A stretch of DNA of 64,000 nucleotides, from positions 219,383 through 283,382 of the forward strand of contig NZ_JAPUBT010000002.1 of assembly GCF_030397665.1 (NCBI RefSeq), read 5' to 3'. Source of the stretch: Janthinobacterium sp. SUN073 (GTDB taxonomy: Bacteria > Pseudomonadota > Gammaproteobacteria > Burkholderiales > Burkholderiaceae_D). Positions 11,910-21,941 of this stretch are shown one piece after another. A model generated the notes under the pieces. The model was not told where the DNA came from, searched no databases, and saw nothing but the letters and a program-made list of their open reading frames with translations. How positions within the stretch are numbered: the stretch's first letter is position 1; each line of letters opens with the position of its first letter. The position numbers and the translations under genes are program-made.

Positions 11910-13089
11910 AACAAGCACCAAACTGCTGATCGTCGACGATTTGCCGGAAAACTTGCGCGCGCTCAATGCGCTGATCCGCAAGAGCGACCGCAGCGTCTAT
12001 CAGGCCTCCTCGGGCGAGGAAGCGCTGGCCCTGCTGCTGGAACACGATTTCGCGCTGGCCATCCTCGACGTGCAAATGCCGGAAATGGATGGCTTTGAGC
12101 TGGCGCAACTGATGCGCGGCACGGAAAAGACGCGCCACATCCCCATCGTCTTCGTCACGGCGGCCGGCAAGGAAATGAATTTCGCCTTCCAGGGCTATGA
12201 AAGCGGCGCCGTCGATTTCCTGCACAAGCCGCTCGATATCAATGCCGTGCAAAGCAAGGTCAATGTCTTCGTGGCCCTGCACCAGCAGCGCAGCGAAACG
12301 CGGCGCCAGGTGCAGGCGCTGGAGCACAGCCGCCAGCAACAGGAAGCGCTGCTGAAGGAATTGCGCGCTACCCAGGCCGAACTGCAGCGCTCGTTGCGCT
12401 TGCGCGACGAATTCATGTCCATGGTGGCGCATGAACTGCGCACGCCGTTAAACACGCTGTTCCTGGAAACACAGATGCGCACCGTCAACCTCGAACGGGG
12501 CAACCTGACCGCCTTCGAGCCGGACAAGCTGAACAAGATGGTAGCGCGCGACGGGCGGCAAATCCGCAGCATGGTGCGCCTGATCGACGACATGCTCGAC
12601 GTCTCGCGCATCACCAGCGGCAAGCTGTCGATCCGCCGCGAAGCCGTCGACCTGACCAGCCTCGTGCGCCGGGTGGCGGACGACCTGGCACCGTATGCGG
12701 CCACGACGGGCAGCGTGCTGGAAGTGATGGCCTTCGAACCGATCCAGGGTTACTGGGATGCCTTCCGCGTCGAGCAGATCGTTGTCAACCTGATCAGCAA
12801 TGCCGTGCGCTACGGCCAGGGCCAGCCCGTGGAAATCAGCCTGGCGCACACGCAGAACAGCGCCGTCATCGAAGTGCGCGACCACGGCATCGGCATCAAT
12901 GCGCGCGACCAGGAACGCATCTTCGACGCCTTCGAGCGCGTCATGCACCAGGACCGCACGGGCGGCCTGGGCCTGGGGCTGTTCATCACCAAGCAATTGG
13001 TCGATGCGCATGGCGGCGCCATCACTCTGCAAAGCCAGCCCGGCAATGGCGCCCTGTTCAGCGTCACCCTGCCGCTGGCCGGCAGCTGA
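11899..13089 (+). CDS. Receiver-histidine kinase hybrid (REC-HisKA-HATPase)
   Basis: A 396-residue soluble protein with an N-terminal receiver domain (residues 8-125, acceptor Asp57 in AILDVQMPEMDGF), a coiled coil (about 130-165), HisKA with His178 (MVAHELRTPLN) and HATPase_c to the end (NLISNAVRYGQ, GLGLGLFITKQLV). The layout lets a phosphoryl group received from another kinase switch this kinase's activity. It overlaps the end of cheR by 11 bases and is followed 7 bases later by another kinase gene, so all four genes from 7546 form one operon. No membrane segment is present. Confidence 0.92.
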   Translation: MMNETSTKLLIVDDLPENLRALNALIRKSDRSVYQASSGEEALALLLEHDFALAILDVQMPEMDGFELAQLMRGTEKTRHIPIVFVTAAGKEMNFAFQGYESGAVDFLHKPLDINAVQSKVNVFVALHQQRSETRRQVQALEHSRQQQEALLKELRATQAELQRSLRLRDEFMSMVAHELRTPLNTLFLETQMRTVNLERGNLTAFEPDKLNKMVARDGRQIRSMVRLIDDMLDVSRITSGKLSIRREAVDLTSLVRRVADDLAPYAATTGSVLEVMAFEPIQGYWDAFRVEQIVVNLISNAVRYGQGQPVEISLAHTQNSAVIEVRDHGIGINARDQERIFDAFERVMHQDRTGGLGLGLFITKQLVDAHGGAITLQSQPGNGALFSVTLPLAGS

Positions 13090-13096
13090 GCCCGGC

Positions 13097-15979
13097 ATGA
13101 GCAGTACACAGTCCCCCCGCAGCCAGGCCGGCGCCAGCGGCGTAGCCTTTTTGCTGCAACTGGAACGCCGGCTGCGCCTGCTGCAGGATACGGGCGAGAT
13201 TCTCGCCTTGTCGGCGCAGCTGCTGGGACAGCGTCTGGGCGCCCAGCAAGTGGCATGTTTTGATATCGACCAGACCCTGCAATGCCCCACTCTCCAGCAT
13301 GCGTGGAGCGATGGCCTGGCGCCCGGCGCCGCCGGCGAATATTTCCTCGGCGATTATGCCGCCCGCCTGGCCGATGCGCTGGCCGCGGGCCAGGCGCTGG
13401 CCGTCAGCGATGTGGCCAGCGACCCGCGCACGGCCACGCCGGCCGCCCTGGCCACGTTTGCGCGCCTGGGCATCCGTGCCTTCCTGAACATTCCCATCGC
13501 CAAGGAAGGCCGGCTGGCGGCCCTGTTCGTCGTGCATAGCAACGCGGCGCGCCTGTGGCATGCGGACGAAATCGAACTGGCCGTGCAAGTGTCGGAGCGG
13601 GTCTGGTCGACCATTTTGCGGGCCCAGGCGGAATCGCGCCTGCGCGCCCTCAGTGCCAGCATGGAAATGCAGGTTGCCGAGCGCACGCGCGAGTTCGGCC
13701 GCACCTGGAACGTCAGCCCCGATTTGCTGGGCGTGCTCAACCTCGACGGCTATTTCGAGCACTCGAACCCCGCCTGGCAAGCCACTCTGGGCTGGTCGGT
13801 GGAGGAAATACGCACGACGCGCTTCCTGGAACTGGTGCACCCGGACGACTTGCCGCGCACCCATGCGGCCTGGGAGGCGGCCAACCAGGGGCAGCCGGCG
13901 CTGCGCTTCGAAAACCGCTACCGCCACAAGCTGGGCGGCTGGCACTGGCTGTCGTGGGTGGCCGTGCCCGAGGGCGAGAAGGTGTATTGCAGCGCGCGCG
14001 ACATCACGGTGGAAAAGAAGCTGGAAGCGGACCTGGCCGCGCGCAACAGCGAGCGCGAGCGGCTGTGGCGCAGCGCGCAAGACTTGATGGTGGCCATCGA
14101 TGCCGACGGCTGCTTTACCGCCGTCAACCCGGCCTCGACCGCCATCCTGGGCTGGCTGCCCGAGGAAATGCTGGGCCGCAGCCTGTTTGACTTCGTGCTG
14201 CCCGAGGATGCCGCCGCCACGCGCCAGGCGTTGGCGCACGTGTCGCAAGAAGCCATGCCCAGCTTTGAAAATCGCTACCGGCACCGCGATGGCGGCCACC
14301 GCTGGCTATCCTGGTCGGCGGCGCCCGAAGGCGACCTGGTGTTTGCCACCGGACGCCACGTCACCCTGGAAAAGGAAGCGGAAAGCACCTTGCGCAGCAT
14401 GCAGGAATCGTTGCGCCACAGCGAAATGGCCCTGCTGCAATCGCAAAAACTCGAAGCGCTGGGCAAGCTGACGGGCGGCGTGGCCCATGATTTCAATAAC
14501 GTGCTGCAAATTATCTCGGGCAATCTGCAACTGCTGCAAATGACCCTGGACGACGACCCGCTGGCCGCCAAGCGCATCGCCAGCGCTTCGGCCGCCGTGG
14601 AACGGGGCGCCAAGCTGTCGGCCCAGCTGCTGGCCTTTGCGCGGCGTCAACCATTGAAACCGCTGGTGACGGATCTGGCGCAATTGCTGCGTTCGACGGA
14701 AGAGCTGCTGCGGCGCGCCACGGGCGAAAGCATCGAGACGCGTTTGCTGCTGGCCGACGATTGCTGGCGCGCCCTGGTCGACCCGCACCAGCTGGAAAAC
14801 GTCATCCTCAACCTGGCCATCAACGCGCGCGACGCGATGGAGGGCCAGGGCCAGCTGACCATCGAACTGGGCAACAGCGTGCTGGGCAGCGACTACGCGG
14901 CGCGCCATGCGGACGTGGCGCCCGGCGACTACGTGCAGCTGACCGTCTCGGACACGGGCACGGGCATTCCCGCCGACTTGCTGGACAAGATTTTCGAACC
15001 ATTCTTCACGACGAAGAAGGAAGGCGAAGGCACGGGCCTGGGCCTGTCCATGGCGTATGGCTTCCTGCGCCAGAGCGGCGGCCACCTGACGGTGGACAGC
15101 GTGCCCGGCCATGGCAGCACCTTCCGCATCTATCTGCCGCGCTCGCTCGAAGCGGAAACGGAATTGCCGCTGCAATTGAGCGGCCCCGTGCTGGGCGGCA
15201 AGGAAACCATACTCGTCGTGGAAGACGACGTGCAGGTGCAGACGACGGTGGTGGACATGCTGCGCGGCCTCGGCTATGGCGTGCTGCGCGCCAGCGATGG
15301 CGAAAGCGCGCTGGCCATCGTCGGCAGCGGCGTCCCCATCGACCTGCTGTTTACGGATGTGGTGATGCCGGGCAAGGTCGCCAGCACGGAACTGGCGCGC
15401 CAGGCACGGCTGCTGCTGCCGCATCTGGCCGTGCTGTTTACCTCGGGCTACACGCAGGACGCCATCATGCAGGGCGGCCGCCTGGAGCCGGGCGTCGAGC
15501 TGTTGAGCAAACCGTACCGGCGCGAAGACCTGGCGCGGCGCATCCGCCACCTGCTGGCCAACGGCCGCCACGTGACGGCCCTGCACCAGTACCGCGCGCA
15601 ACTGGCGCCGCAACCTACGCCGGCACTGCCGGCAGGACGCCATATCCTCCTGGTGGAAGACAATCCGGATGCGCGCGCCATGACGGGCGAACTGCTGGCC
15701 ATGCTCGGTCACACGGTGCAGGCCGTGGGCACGGCCGAGGCAGCCCTGCCCCTGCTGGGCACGCCGGGACTGGAACTGCTGCTGACCGATATCAGCCTGC
15801 CTCAGATGTCGGGCACCGAGCTGGCCGAGGTCGCGGCGCGCGACTATCCACAGCTGGAAGTGGTGTTTTCCACGGGCCATGCGCCCGCCAATTCCGGCGT
15901 GCTGGACCCGGCCGCACGCTTCCTCGTCAAACCATTTACCATCGAGCAATTGCAGCACGCCTTGCTACCGCCGGCTTAG
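13097..15979 (+). CDS. GAF-PAS-PAS hybrid sensor histidine kinase with two receivers
   Basis: A 960-residue cytoplasmic hybrid kinase. Order: GAF (about 10-175), two PAS/PAC units (about 203-310 and 321-430; NPAWQATLGW and NPASTAILGW), HisKA with His464 ([15 protein letters not shown]), HATPase_c (NAIN-type N box, [12 protein letters not shown]) and receivers with acceptor Asp754 and Asp898. The HDFNN form of the H box belongs to the NtrB-like HWE/HPK4-type subgroup. The start at 13097 comes 7 bases after the previous stop; its ribosome site is weak. It is a clear paralogue of the converging gene at 15983-19273, which shares long identical stretches around the H box. Confidence 0.9.
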   Translation: MSSTQSPRSQAGASGVAFLLQLERRLRLLQDTGEILALSAQLLGQRLGAQQVACFDIDQTLQCPTLQHAWSDGLAPGAAGEYFLGDYAARLADALAAGQALAVSDVASDPRTATPAALATFARLGIRAFLNIPIAKEGRLAALFVVHSNAARLWHADEIELAVQVSERVWSTILRAQAESRLRALSASMEMQVAERTREFGRTWNVSPDLLGVLNLDGYFEHSNPAWQATLGWSVEEIRTTRFLELVHPDDLPRTHAAWEAANQGQPALRFENRYRHKLGGWHWLSWVAVPEGEKVYCSARDITVEKKLEADLAARNSERERLWRSAQDLMVAIDADGCFTAVNPASTAILGWLPEEMLGRSLFDFVLPEDAAATRQALAHVSQEAMPSFENRYRHRDGGHRWLSWSAAPEGDLVFATGRHVTLEKEAESTLRSMQESLRHSEMALLQSQKLEALGKLTGGVAHDFNNVLQIISGNLQLLQMTLDDDPLAAKRIASASAAVERGAKLSAQLLAFARRQPLKPLVTDLAQLLRSTEELLRRATGESIETRLLLADDCWRALVDPHQLENVILNLAINARDAMEGQGQLTIELGNSVLGSDYAARHADVAPGDYVQLTVSDTGTGIPADLLDKIFEPFFTTKKEGEGTGLGLSMAYGFLRQSGGHLTVDSVPGHGSTFRIYLPRSLEAETELPLQLSGPVLGGKETILVVEDDVQVQTTVVDMLRGLGYGVLRASDGESALAIVGSGVPIDLLFTDVVMPGKVASTELARQARLLLPHLAVLFTSGYTQDAIMQGGRLEPGVELLSKPYRREDLARRIRHLLANGRHVTALHQYRAQLAPQPTPALPAGRHILLVEDNPDARAMTGELLAMLGHTVQAVGTAEAALPLLGTPGLELLLTDISLPQMSGTELAEVAARDYPQLEVVFSTGHAPANSGVLDPAARFLVKPFTIEQLQHALLPPA

Positions 15980-15982
15980 AGC

Positions 15983-18900
15983 CTAGTAAACGTCCTGCCG
16001 GTGCGCCTTCAGTGCGCCGGCCAGTTCTTCCAGGCCAAACGGTTTGCGCAGGAAGCGCGCGCTGGTGTCCTGCATCAGGCTGGCGCCCCAGTCGTGTCCG
16101 GAAGCAAACACTACATCCAGCTGCGGCCAGTGGGCGCGCGCATGGCGCGCCAGTTCCAGGCCGGACATGGTGGGCAAGCTGATGTCCGTCACCAGCACGT
16201 CCAGGCCCGGCATGGCCAGCAGGGGCAAGGCTGCCTCGGCGCTGGCCACGCCATGCACGGTATGCCCCAGCATATTGAGCATTTCCGTCGTCATTTCACG
16301 CGCATCGTCATTGTCTTCCACCAGCAGAATGCGCCGCCCCGACGGGTCGGGCGCGCCCACCAGGCGGCGGTCGGCCAGCACATGGCGGATGCGCCGCGCC
16401 AGGTCTTCGCGCTGGTAAGGCTTGCTCAACAGCTCCACGCCCGGGTCCAGGCGCCCGCCCTGCATGATGGCATTGTGCGTATAGCCCGAGGTAAACAACA
16501 CGGCCAGCTCCGGCAGCAGCAGCCTGGCTTGCTGCGCCAGCTCCTTGCTGCTGACGGGGCCCGGCATGACCACGTCCGTAAACAGCAGGTCGATGGCCAC
16601 GCCCGTGCCCAGCAGGGCCAGCGCCGAGGCACCGTCGTCCGCATGCAGCACGTCGTAGCCCAGGCCGCGCAGCATGTCGACCACCGTGTGCTGCACCGGC
16701 GCATCGTCTTCCACCACGAGGATGGTCTCGCCGCCGCCCAGCACGGGGCCCGTCAGGCCCGCTGGCGGCTCGGCCAGTTTTTCCAGCGAACGGGGCAGGT
16801 AAATTTTAAACGTCGTGCCGGCACCGGGCGCGCTGTGCACCTTGATGTGGCCCGCGCTCTGGCGGATGAAGCCGTAGGCCATGGACAGGCCCAGGCCCGT
16901 GCCCTCGCCTTCGCGCTTGGTGGTGAAGAATGGTTCGAAAATCTGGTCGATCACGTCGCGCTCCATGCCATGGCCCGTGTCGGTGATGGTCAGCAGCACA
17001 TATTGCCCCTCCAGCACATCGGCATGCAAGCTGGCGTAAGCGGCATCGAGCGTGACATTGCTCAAGGTGAACGTCAGGCGTCCGCCCTTGTCCATCGCGT
17101 CGCGCGCATTGATGGCCATGTTCAGCAGCACGTTTTCCATCTGGTTCGGGTCGACCAGGGTATGCCACAAGCCGTCGCTGATGAAGGTTTCCTCGGTGAC
17201 CGCCTCGCCCAGGGCGCGGCGGATCAGCTCGTGCATGCGGCGCAGCAGGCGTCCCAGGTCCGTCACCAGCGGCTTCAACGGTTGACGCCGCGCAAAGGCC
17301 AGCAGTTGCGACGACAGCTTGGCGCCCCGCTCGACGGCAGAGGCGGCCGAATCGAGGCGCCTGGCTGCCTGCGGATTATCGGCCACCGTGAGTTTCAGCA
17401 ATTGCAAATTGCCGGAAATGATTTGCAGCACATTATTGAAATCGTGGGCCACGCCACCCGTCAGCTTGCCGATCGATTCCAGCTTTTGCGCCTGCAATAA
17501 CGCTTGCTCGCTGCGCACCAGCGCCAGCCGCGCCTCTTTTTCATCGGTGACGTCGCGGCCGATGGCATGGATCAGCTTTTGTGCCGGCACGGCCGTCCAG
17601 GAAATCCAGCGGTAACCGCCATCGCGGCGCCGGTAACGGTTTTCCATGCGCAAGGTGGGCGCGCCGTGGGCCAGGCGCGACAAATCCTTCAAGGCCGCCA
17701 TGCGGTCGTCCGGATGCACGAGGCTGATGAAATCCATGCCCAGCGATTCGATTTCAGGGCGGTCCAGGATCTGGCTCCAGGCGGGATTGACAGCGATGAT
17801 CATGCCGGCCAGGTCCGCCACCAGCATGATGTCGGTCGACAGCCGCCACATGCGGTCGCGGTCAGCCGTACGGTTGGCCATTTCCACTTCCAGTGAGGAA
17901 TTCAGGTAGGCCATCTTTTCCAGCACGTTTTTATGTTCCTGCACGTCCGTATTCGTGCCCACCCAGCGCAGCACCTTGCCTGTCTCGTCGAACAGGGGCA
18001 AGGCGCGCGCCAGGAACCAGCGGTAGGCGCCGTCGCTGGCGCGGCGCATGCGGAACTCGTGTTCGTAGGCGCTGGCCGTGGCGACAGCCCGCTCCCAGCT
18101 TTTCTGCGTGGCTTGCACGTCGTCCGGATGCACGCAGTGGCGAAACCCGCTGGTGACCAGCGACTTCATCGATTGCCCCGTGTATTCGCACACCTGCTCA
18201 TTGACCCAGTAGGTGGCGCCGCTGCCATGCGCCAGCCAGGCCTGGTTGGGCATGGTCGAGGCGAGCGAACGGAATTGTGCCTCGCTGTCGAGCAAGGCAT
18301 TGCGCGCCTGCCAGTGTTCGTCGATATCCTCGCAGGAACCATACCATTTCACGGGCTGGCCCCGCTCGTCAAGCCGGCAATACGCGCGCGAGTGCACCCA
18401 GCGGTAGCGGCCGTCCTGCCGGCGCACGCGCATTTCCTGGTCCAGGGGCTGGCCGCTGCTCATCGCTGCGCTCCAGGCCGCCAGGGAATGGGGCACGTCG
18501 TCGGGGTGGATGGCGTCCAGCCAACTGGTGCCCAGGCCATTGCCGCCCGTCCATTCGCGCCAGCGCTGCGCCACATAGTCGAGCTTGCCGTCGGTGTCGG
18601 CCGTCCACAGCACTTGCGTGTTCAGTTCGATGGCGTAATGAAAGTGTTCGCGGCTGTCGTGCAGCGCTCTTTCCAACTGGCCCCGTTCGATGACATGCGC
18701 GGCCACGCGCGCGGCCAGCGCCAACAGTTCGATTTCCGGTTGCGTGGGATGGCATGACGCGGGGAAGAACAGGCCCAGCACGCCCAGGATATGCCCTTTG
18801 GCGCCGAACACGGGGGCGACCCAGCAGGCGCGGTAGCCGTGCAGCATGGCTTCCTTGCGGCCCGCGCTCCAGTGCACGTCGCGCGTGATGTCGCCGCAAT

Positions 18901-19273
18901 ACACGGGCGCGCCGGAAAAGGCCGCCGTGCCGAACGGTGAAGGCTGCTCACCGCCGTGGCGCAGGGCCAGGCACAGGTCTTGCGGCAGGCTGGGCGAGGA
19001 CAAGCCGCAAAAGTGGTCGGCCTCGTCGATAAGCAGCAGGCAGGCATGCGCGCCGCCGTCGGCCAGGTCTTGCAACGCCAGCAACAAATGCTCCAATGCA
19101 TGGGCCAGGTCGGCGCCTGCCGCGATACTGCCCAGCGCACTATGCTCGGCGTCCAGCAAGGAAAGAATGTTGTTTGCGTGCACCGTGTCGATATGGGGAA
19201 AACTGATGCCCGAAATATACCATGGGGCACCCCTCTTGCAGGAGGAAAACAGCGTGCCGCTTGATCCCGGCAT
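15983..19273 (-). CDS. GAF-triple PAS hybrid sensor histidine kinase with two receivers
   Basis: Up to 1096 residues. Order: GAF (about 33-195), three PAS/PAC units (about 207-325, 333-455, 475-585), HisKA with His610 ([15 protein letters not shown]), HATPase_c, and receivers with acceptor Asp900 and Asp1030. No membrane helix, so it senses a cytoplasmic or diffusible signal. It converges on its paralogue with only 3 bases between the two stops. The start is uncertain: the ATG at 19273 has no clear Shine-Dalgarno and its first codons lie over a candidate promoter of the divergent gene. A GTG at 19183, just before the GAF domain, is a plausible alternative. Confidence 0.85.
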   Translation of the reverse strand: MPGSSGTLFSSCKRGAPWYISGISFPHIDTVHANNILSLLDAEHSALGSIAAGADLAHALEHLLLALQDLADGGAHACLLLIDEADHFCGLSSPSLPQDLCLALRHGGEQPSPFGTAAFSGAPVYCGDITRDVHWSAGRKEAMLHGYRACWVAPVFGAKGHILGVLGLFFPASCHPTQPEIELLALAARVAAHVIERGQLERALHDSREHFHYAIELNTQVLWTADTDGKLDYVAQRWREWTGGNGLGTSWLDAIHPDDVPHSLAAWSAAMSSGQPLDQEMRVRRQDGRYRWVHSRAYCRLDERGQPVKWYGSCEDIDEHWQARNALLDSEAQFRSLASTMPNQAWLAHGSGATYWVNEQVCEYTGQSMKSLVTSGFRHCVHPDDVQATQKSWERAVATASAYEHEFRMRRASDGAYRWFLARALPLFDETGKVLRWVGTNTDVQEHKNVLEKMAYLNSSLEVEMANRTADRDRMWRLSTDIMLVADLAGMIIAVNPAWSQILDRPEIESLGMDFISLVHPDDRMAALKDLSRLAHGAPTLRMENRYRRRDGGYRWISWTAVPAQKLIHAIGRDVTDEKEARLALVRSEQALLQAQKLESIGKLTGGVAHDFNNVLQIISGNLQLLKLTVADNPQAARRLDSAASAVERGAKLSSQLLAFARRQPLKPLVTDLGRLLRRMHELIRRALGEAVTEETFISDGLWHTLVDPNQMENVLLNMAINARDAMDKGGRLTFTLSNVTLDAAYASLHADVLEGQYVLLTITDTGHGMERDVIDQIFEPFFTTKREGEGTGLGLSMAYGFIRQSAGHIKVHSAPGAGTTFKIYLPRSLEKLAEPPAGLTGPVLGGGETILVVEDDAPVQHTVVDMLRGLGYDVLHADDGASALALLGTGVAIDLLFTDVVMPGPVSSKELAQQARLLLPELAVLFTSGYTHNAIMQGGRLDPGVELLSKPYQREDLARRIRHVLADRRLVGAPDPSGRRILLVEDNDDAREMTTEMLNMLGHTVHGVASAEAALPLLAMPGLDVLVTDISLPTMSGLELARHARAHWPQLDVVFASGHDWGASLMQDTSARFLRKPFGLEELAGALKAHRQDVY

Positions 19274-19290
19274 CCACGCGGCCCTATGCT
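19261..19290 (+). promoter_or_regulatory. Candidate promoter of the alpha/beta hydrolase gene
   Basis: TTGATC (19261-19266) and TATGCT (19285-19290) are 18 bases apart, matching sigma70 elements at 4 of 6 positions each, 33 bases upstream of the ATG at 19324. Confidence 0.4.
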
Positions 19291-19323
19291 AAAGTGTTGC
19301 TCTCTTCTCAAGCGAAACCAACG

Positions 19324-20229
19324 ATGCCCACGTCCCTGCCATCCTCCCTGGTCGCCAGCGCCCTGCTCGCCTCCGTCCACGGCGCCGTCGCCGCCCCCAT
19401 GAACCTGGACGACTACCTGGCCCTGAACGGCCCCGCCCCCACGGCGCAGCTCGCGTATGGCCCCGCACCGTCGCAATACGCGCAGCTGTTCCAGCCCGAG
19501 GGCAGCGGACCGTTCCCCGTCGTCGTACTGGTGCATGGCGGCTGCTGGACGGTGGCCTTCGGCGGCATCAAGCAGATGCGCAACGTGGCCGGCGCCCTCG
19601 TCGCGCAAGGGATTGCCGTGTGGAATGTCGAGTACCGCCGGGTCGACGAGCCGGGCGGCGGCTACCCGGGCACCTACGAAGACATGCACGCGGCACTGGA
19701 CAGCTTGCGGCAGCACGCACCCCAGTACCAGCTGGACGTGAAGCGCATCGTCGCCATGGGCCATTCGGCCGGCGGCCAGCTGGTGCAATGGATCGCCGGC
19801 AGGGAAAAGCTGCCGGAGACCAGCCCCCTGTACCGCGAACAGTACCTGCCGATCAAGAATATCCTCAGCCTGGGCGGCCTGGCCGACCTGCGCCATGAAA
19901 AGGACTTGATCAAGAGCAGTTGCGAGCGCGACATCGCGCAACTGGCAGGCAGCGCCAGCACTGAGCGTCCCGACATCTACAGCGACACCAACGCGGCCGA
20001 CCTGATGCCCAACGGCAGCCGCACCGTGCTGGCCACGGGAGAGCTCGACACCATCTCCCCGCCCAGAGTCGCGCACGACTATGCGGCCAAAGCCAAGCTG
20101 GCCGGCGACCATGCGGAAGTGCTGATCTTGCCCGGCGCCAGCCACTATGACGAGATTGCGGCCACGTCGAATGCATGGCGGATGATCTTGCCGGTAATCG
20201 AACAGATGCTGGCAATGGAGGCGAAATGA
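19324..20229 (+). CDS. Exported alpha/beta hydrolase (BD-FAE / kynurenine formamidase-like)
   Basis: A 301-residue hydrolase with a signal peptide ending near AVAA-P (residues 1-22). It has the oxyanion segment VHGGCW, nucleophile elbow GHSAGG, an acid in ATGELDTISP and a C-terminal His in LPGASHYDE, so the triad looks complete. The HGG motif and overall length resemble the BD-FAE/esterase-lipase group acting on small esters or amides; the substrate is unknown. The start at 19324 gives a proper signal peptide; an in-frame upstream ATG at 19222 lies inside the kinase gene on the other strand. Its stop overlaps the next gene's start (ATGA). Confidence 0.85.
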   Translation: MPTSLPSSLVASALLASVHGAVAAPMNLDDYLALNGPAPTAQLAYGPAPSQYAQLFQPEGSGPFPVVVLVHGGCWTVAFGGIKQMRNVAGALVAQGIAVWNVEYRRVDEPGGGYPGTYEDMHAALDSLRQHAPQYQLDVKRIVAMGHSAGGQLVQWIAGREKLPETSPLYREQYLPIKNILSLGGLADLRHEKDLIKSSCERDIAQLAGSASTERPDIYSDTNAADLMPNGSRTVLATGELDTISPPRVAHDYAAKAKLAGDHAEVLILPGASHYDEIAATSNAWRMILPVIEQMLAMEAK

Positions 20230-20735
20230 AACGCGCCATCGCCTTCACGCTGCTTGCCGCCTGCTCCGCCATGGCGTTCGCCGCAGATACCCATTCACTC
20301 GAAAGCGGCTTGCTGCATGCCATGCAACTCAAAAAGGGCACGACCGAGCGCACGGGCACGTCCGGCCAAGCCATCCGCGCCTACCAGCACGCGGGCCTGG
20401 TCAGCAAGACGCCCCGCCAGCGCTTCGACTACACCGACTACTACCTGCTGGACAAGCCAGCGCCCTTCATGGGCCACGAACTGGTGCTGATCGAAGAGGA
20501 ATACCGCAGCAAATACATAGGCTGCTGCGCCAGCCCCGGCGTCGGGATCACGCTGAAAGTCCATGGCAGCCTCAAGAATCTGCAACAGTTCGCCCGCGCC
20601 AACCGCTGCACACTGACCGATCATATTGATTTTGCACATGCACTGCGCGAAGTGGCGATCAAGAAAAAGGTGCCCAAGGCGCACTATGCGTCCCTGAGCT
20701 GCCGCGAGCGCGATGCCGAGCGTGATGAGTCGTGA
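20226..20735 (+). CDS. Exported protein of unknown function
   Basis: A 169-residue protein with a cleavable signal peptide (KRAIAFTLLAACSAMAFA). The mature part is basic, includes YTDYYLLDKPAPFMGHELV and a vicinal Cys pair (GCCASPG), and has two more Cys later, so disulfides are possible in the periplasm. The start overlaps the hydrolase stop (ATGA), so the two are co-translated and may act together. I do not recognise the family. Base composition is still that of the high-GC chromosome, so it marks the left border of the accessory island. Confidence 0.75.
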   Translation: MKRAIAFTLLAACSAMAFAADTHSLESGLLHAMQLKKGTTERTGTSGQAIRAYQHAGLVSKTPRQRFDYTDYYLLDKPAPFMGHELVLIEEEYRSKYIGCCASPGVGITLKVHGSLKNLQQFARANRCTLTDHIDFAHALREVAIKKKVPKAHYASLSCRERDAERDES

Positions 20736-20744
20736 CGCCAGTAG

Positions 20745-20751
20745 CGGCCAG
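20745..20751 (+). repeat. Degenerate half-copy of island repeat
   Basis: CGGCCAG nine bases after the preceding stop codon, in the same orientation as the other copies, but the following AAGCGGAC half is not conserved. Weak evidence; listed because of its position at the start of the island. Confidence 0.25.
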
Positions 20752-20931
20752 TCATGTTGACGTGACAATGCGTGACTTTTCTCGCTCACTAATTCGTTAT
20801 GCTCATTGCCGCAGTCGGTCGCGACCGTCCAAACGAGGTCGTTGCCAAATTCTTGCGCTTGGAGTAGTACACCTGCGGCAGCAGTGTATATTGAAATAGT
20901 GGCGATTCAGATCGCATCACTCAGGGAACAT

Positions 20932-21102
20932 ATGAAAAAAATATTTCCACAGTTCGTCAGTGTTGGTTTGGGGGTTGCTACCGGAACCTTGCTTTACACT
21001 CGCTTCCTTGGGGAAGCTCATGAGTTCGATTGGGGGCGTGCTGCCTTTGTCGGTATATTTTGCGCAACAATAGCTTTTATCTGGCCGTCAAAAAAGAATT
21101 AG
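20932..21102 (+). CDS. Small two-helix membrane protein, unknown
   Basis: A 56-residue peptide, mostly hydrophobic, with two predicted transmembrane helices (FVSVGLGVATGTLLY and AAFVGIFCATIAFIW) and a lysine-rich end. The start is supported by AGGGA five bases upstream of the ATG. It is the first gene of the low-GC island at 20.7-24.2 kb. No family recognised. Too short to exclude a chance reading frame, but the ribosome site and clear topology support it. Confidence 0.6.
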   Translation: MKKIFPQFVSVGLGVATGTLLYTRFLGEAHEFDWGRAAFVGIFCATIAFIWPSKKN

Positions 21103-21144
21103 GTTCAAACCTCACTTCGCTCGATAGCGTCTCAATTCGCTTCA

Positions 21145-21186
21145 GGGCGGAACCTGCCGACGACGGCAAGCGGCCAGGAGCGGACA
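21145..21186 (+). repeat. Full-length copy of island repeat
   Basis: Begins GGGCGGAACCTGCC, passes through GACGACGGCAAG and ends with the core CGGCCAGGAGCGGAC (21171-21185). The closest relative is the copy at 23564-23606, which shares most positions over 40 bases. Lies between two small genes of the island. Confidence 0.75.
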
Positions 21187-21207
21187 ATCCGGTACCAACT
21201 TGAAAGA

Positions 21208-21819
21208 ATGCCAGTGCAGAAACGACTCGTTTTTTTAGTTCTTTTAGGTTTTGCCTTGCAGGCAGCAGCTCACCAACTCGACTGTGAAAATGTCGGCACC
21301 CACTTGAATGAGCTGGCCAGTGCGGACCAGCAAATCCGACAAGAGTCGAACTTGCTTGAGCAGAACCCTAAAAACACCGCCGCCGAAAGAGATGACCTGC
21401 AGCGGCGCTGGCGCACTATCGATAGCGAAAACTTGCAGCAGTTCAAGGAAATCATTGCAGCATGTGGCTGGCCAAAAACGAAGAAGGACAGTAACAGTGC
21501 CTGGTTGCTGGCTCAACATGCGGACAGCGACCTTGCCTTTCAACGCCTTGCGAGAGGGCTTCTCGAGGCGTCTGTCAAAGTCGGCATCGCAGCACCGCGT
21601 GATCTTGCCTATCTTGCCGACCGCATCGCTGCCAACGAAGGCCGTCCGCAAGAGTATGGGACGCAATTTTCAAAGTCGGATCGCTGTCATTTAATACTTG
21701 ATCCGGTCGATAACCGAGAGCTGGTCAACCGTCGCCGCTTGGCTATTGGACTGCAAAGTCTTGAGGAATACGAGGCCGAAGGACGCAGGCGTTTTATTCC
21801 GCCTGATTGTCAAAGTTAA
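21208..21819 (+). CDS. DUF6624-like exported protein
   Basis: A 203-residue protein with a signal peptide (RLVFLVLLGFALQAAA). The C-terminal half, with CGWP, AWLLAQHAD, LAYLADRI, EGRPQEYGTQF and a late NRRRLAIGLQSLEEYE, matches the pattern of DUF6624 proteins, a family of unknown function often found as single small genes. An Asn/Glu-rich helical region sits between signal and domain. GAAAG lies just upstream of the ATG. Family call from memory of the motif string; function unknown. Confidence 0.7.
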   Translation: MPVQKRLVFLVLLGFALQAAAHQLDCENVGTHLNELASADQQIRQESNLLEQNPKNTAAERDDLQRRWRTIDSENLQQFKEIIAACGWPKTKKDSNSAWLLAQHADSDLAFQRLARGLLEASVKVGIAAPRDLAYLADRIAANEGRPQEYGTQFSKSDRCHLILDPVDNRELVNRRRLAIGLQSLEEYEAEGRRRFIPPDCQS

Positions 21820-21848
21820 ATGAATGAGCAGAAAAACTAATGACTGCT

Positions 21849-21875
21849 CTGGGGCGGAATGAGACTGTGACGTTC
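21849..21875 (+). repeat. Left-arm copy of island repeat
   Basis: CTGGGGCGGAATGAGACTG and the following GACGTTC resemble the sequence that flanks the IS element on both sides (GGGG at 24217-24220, then GCGAATGCAGACGTCC from 25741). It starts 30 bases after the stop codon of the preceding gene. A second fragment, GGGGGCACCTGCCAC, lies at 21908-21922. Confidence 0.45.
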
Positions 21876-21941
21876 GGTGAATTCAGCTTGTAAGGTATCA
21901 TCACGACGGGGGCACCTGCCACTATCTCCGGAGTATAAGAA

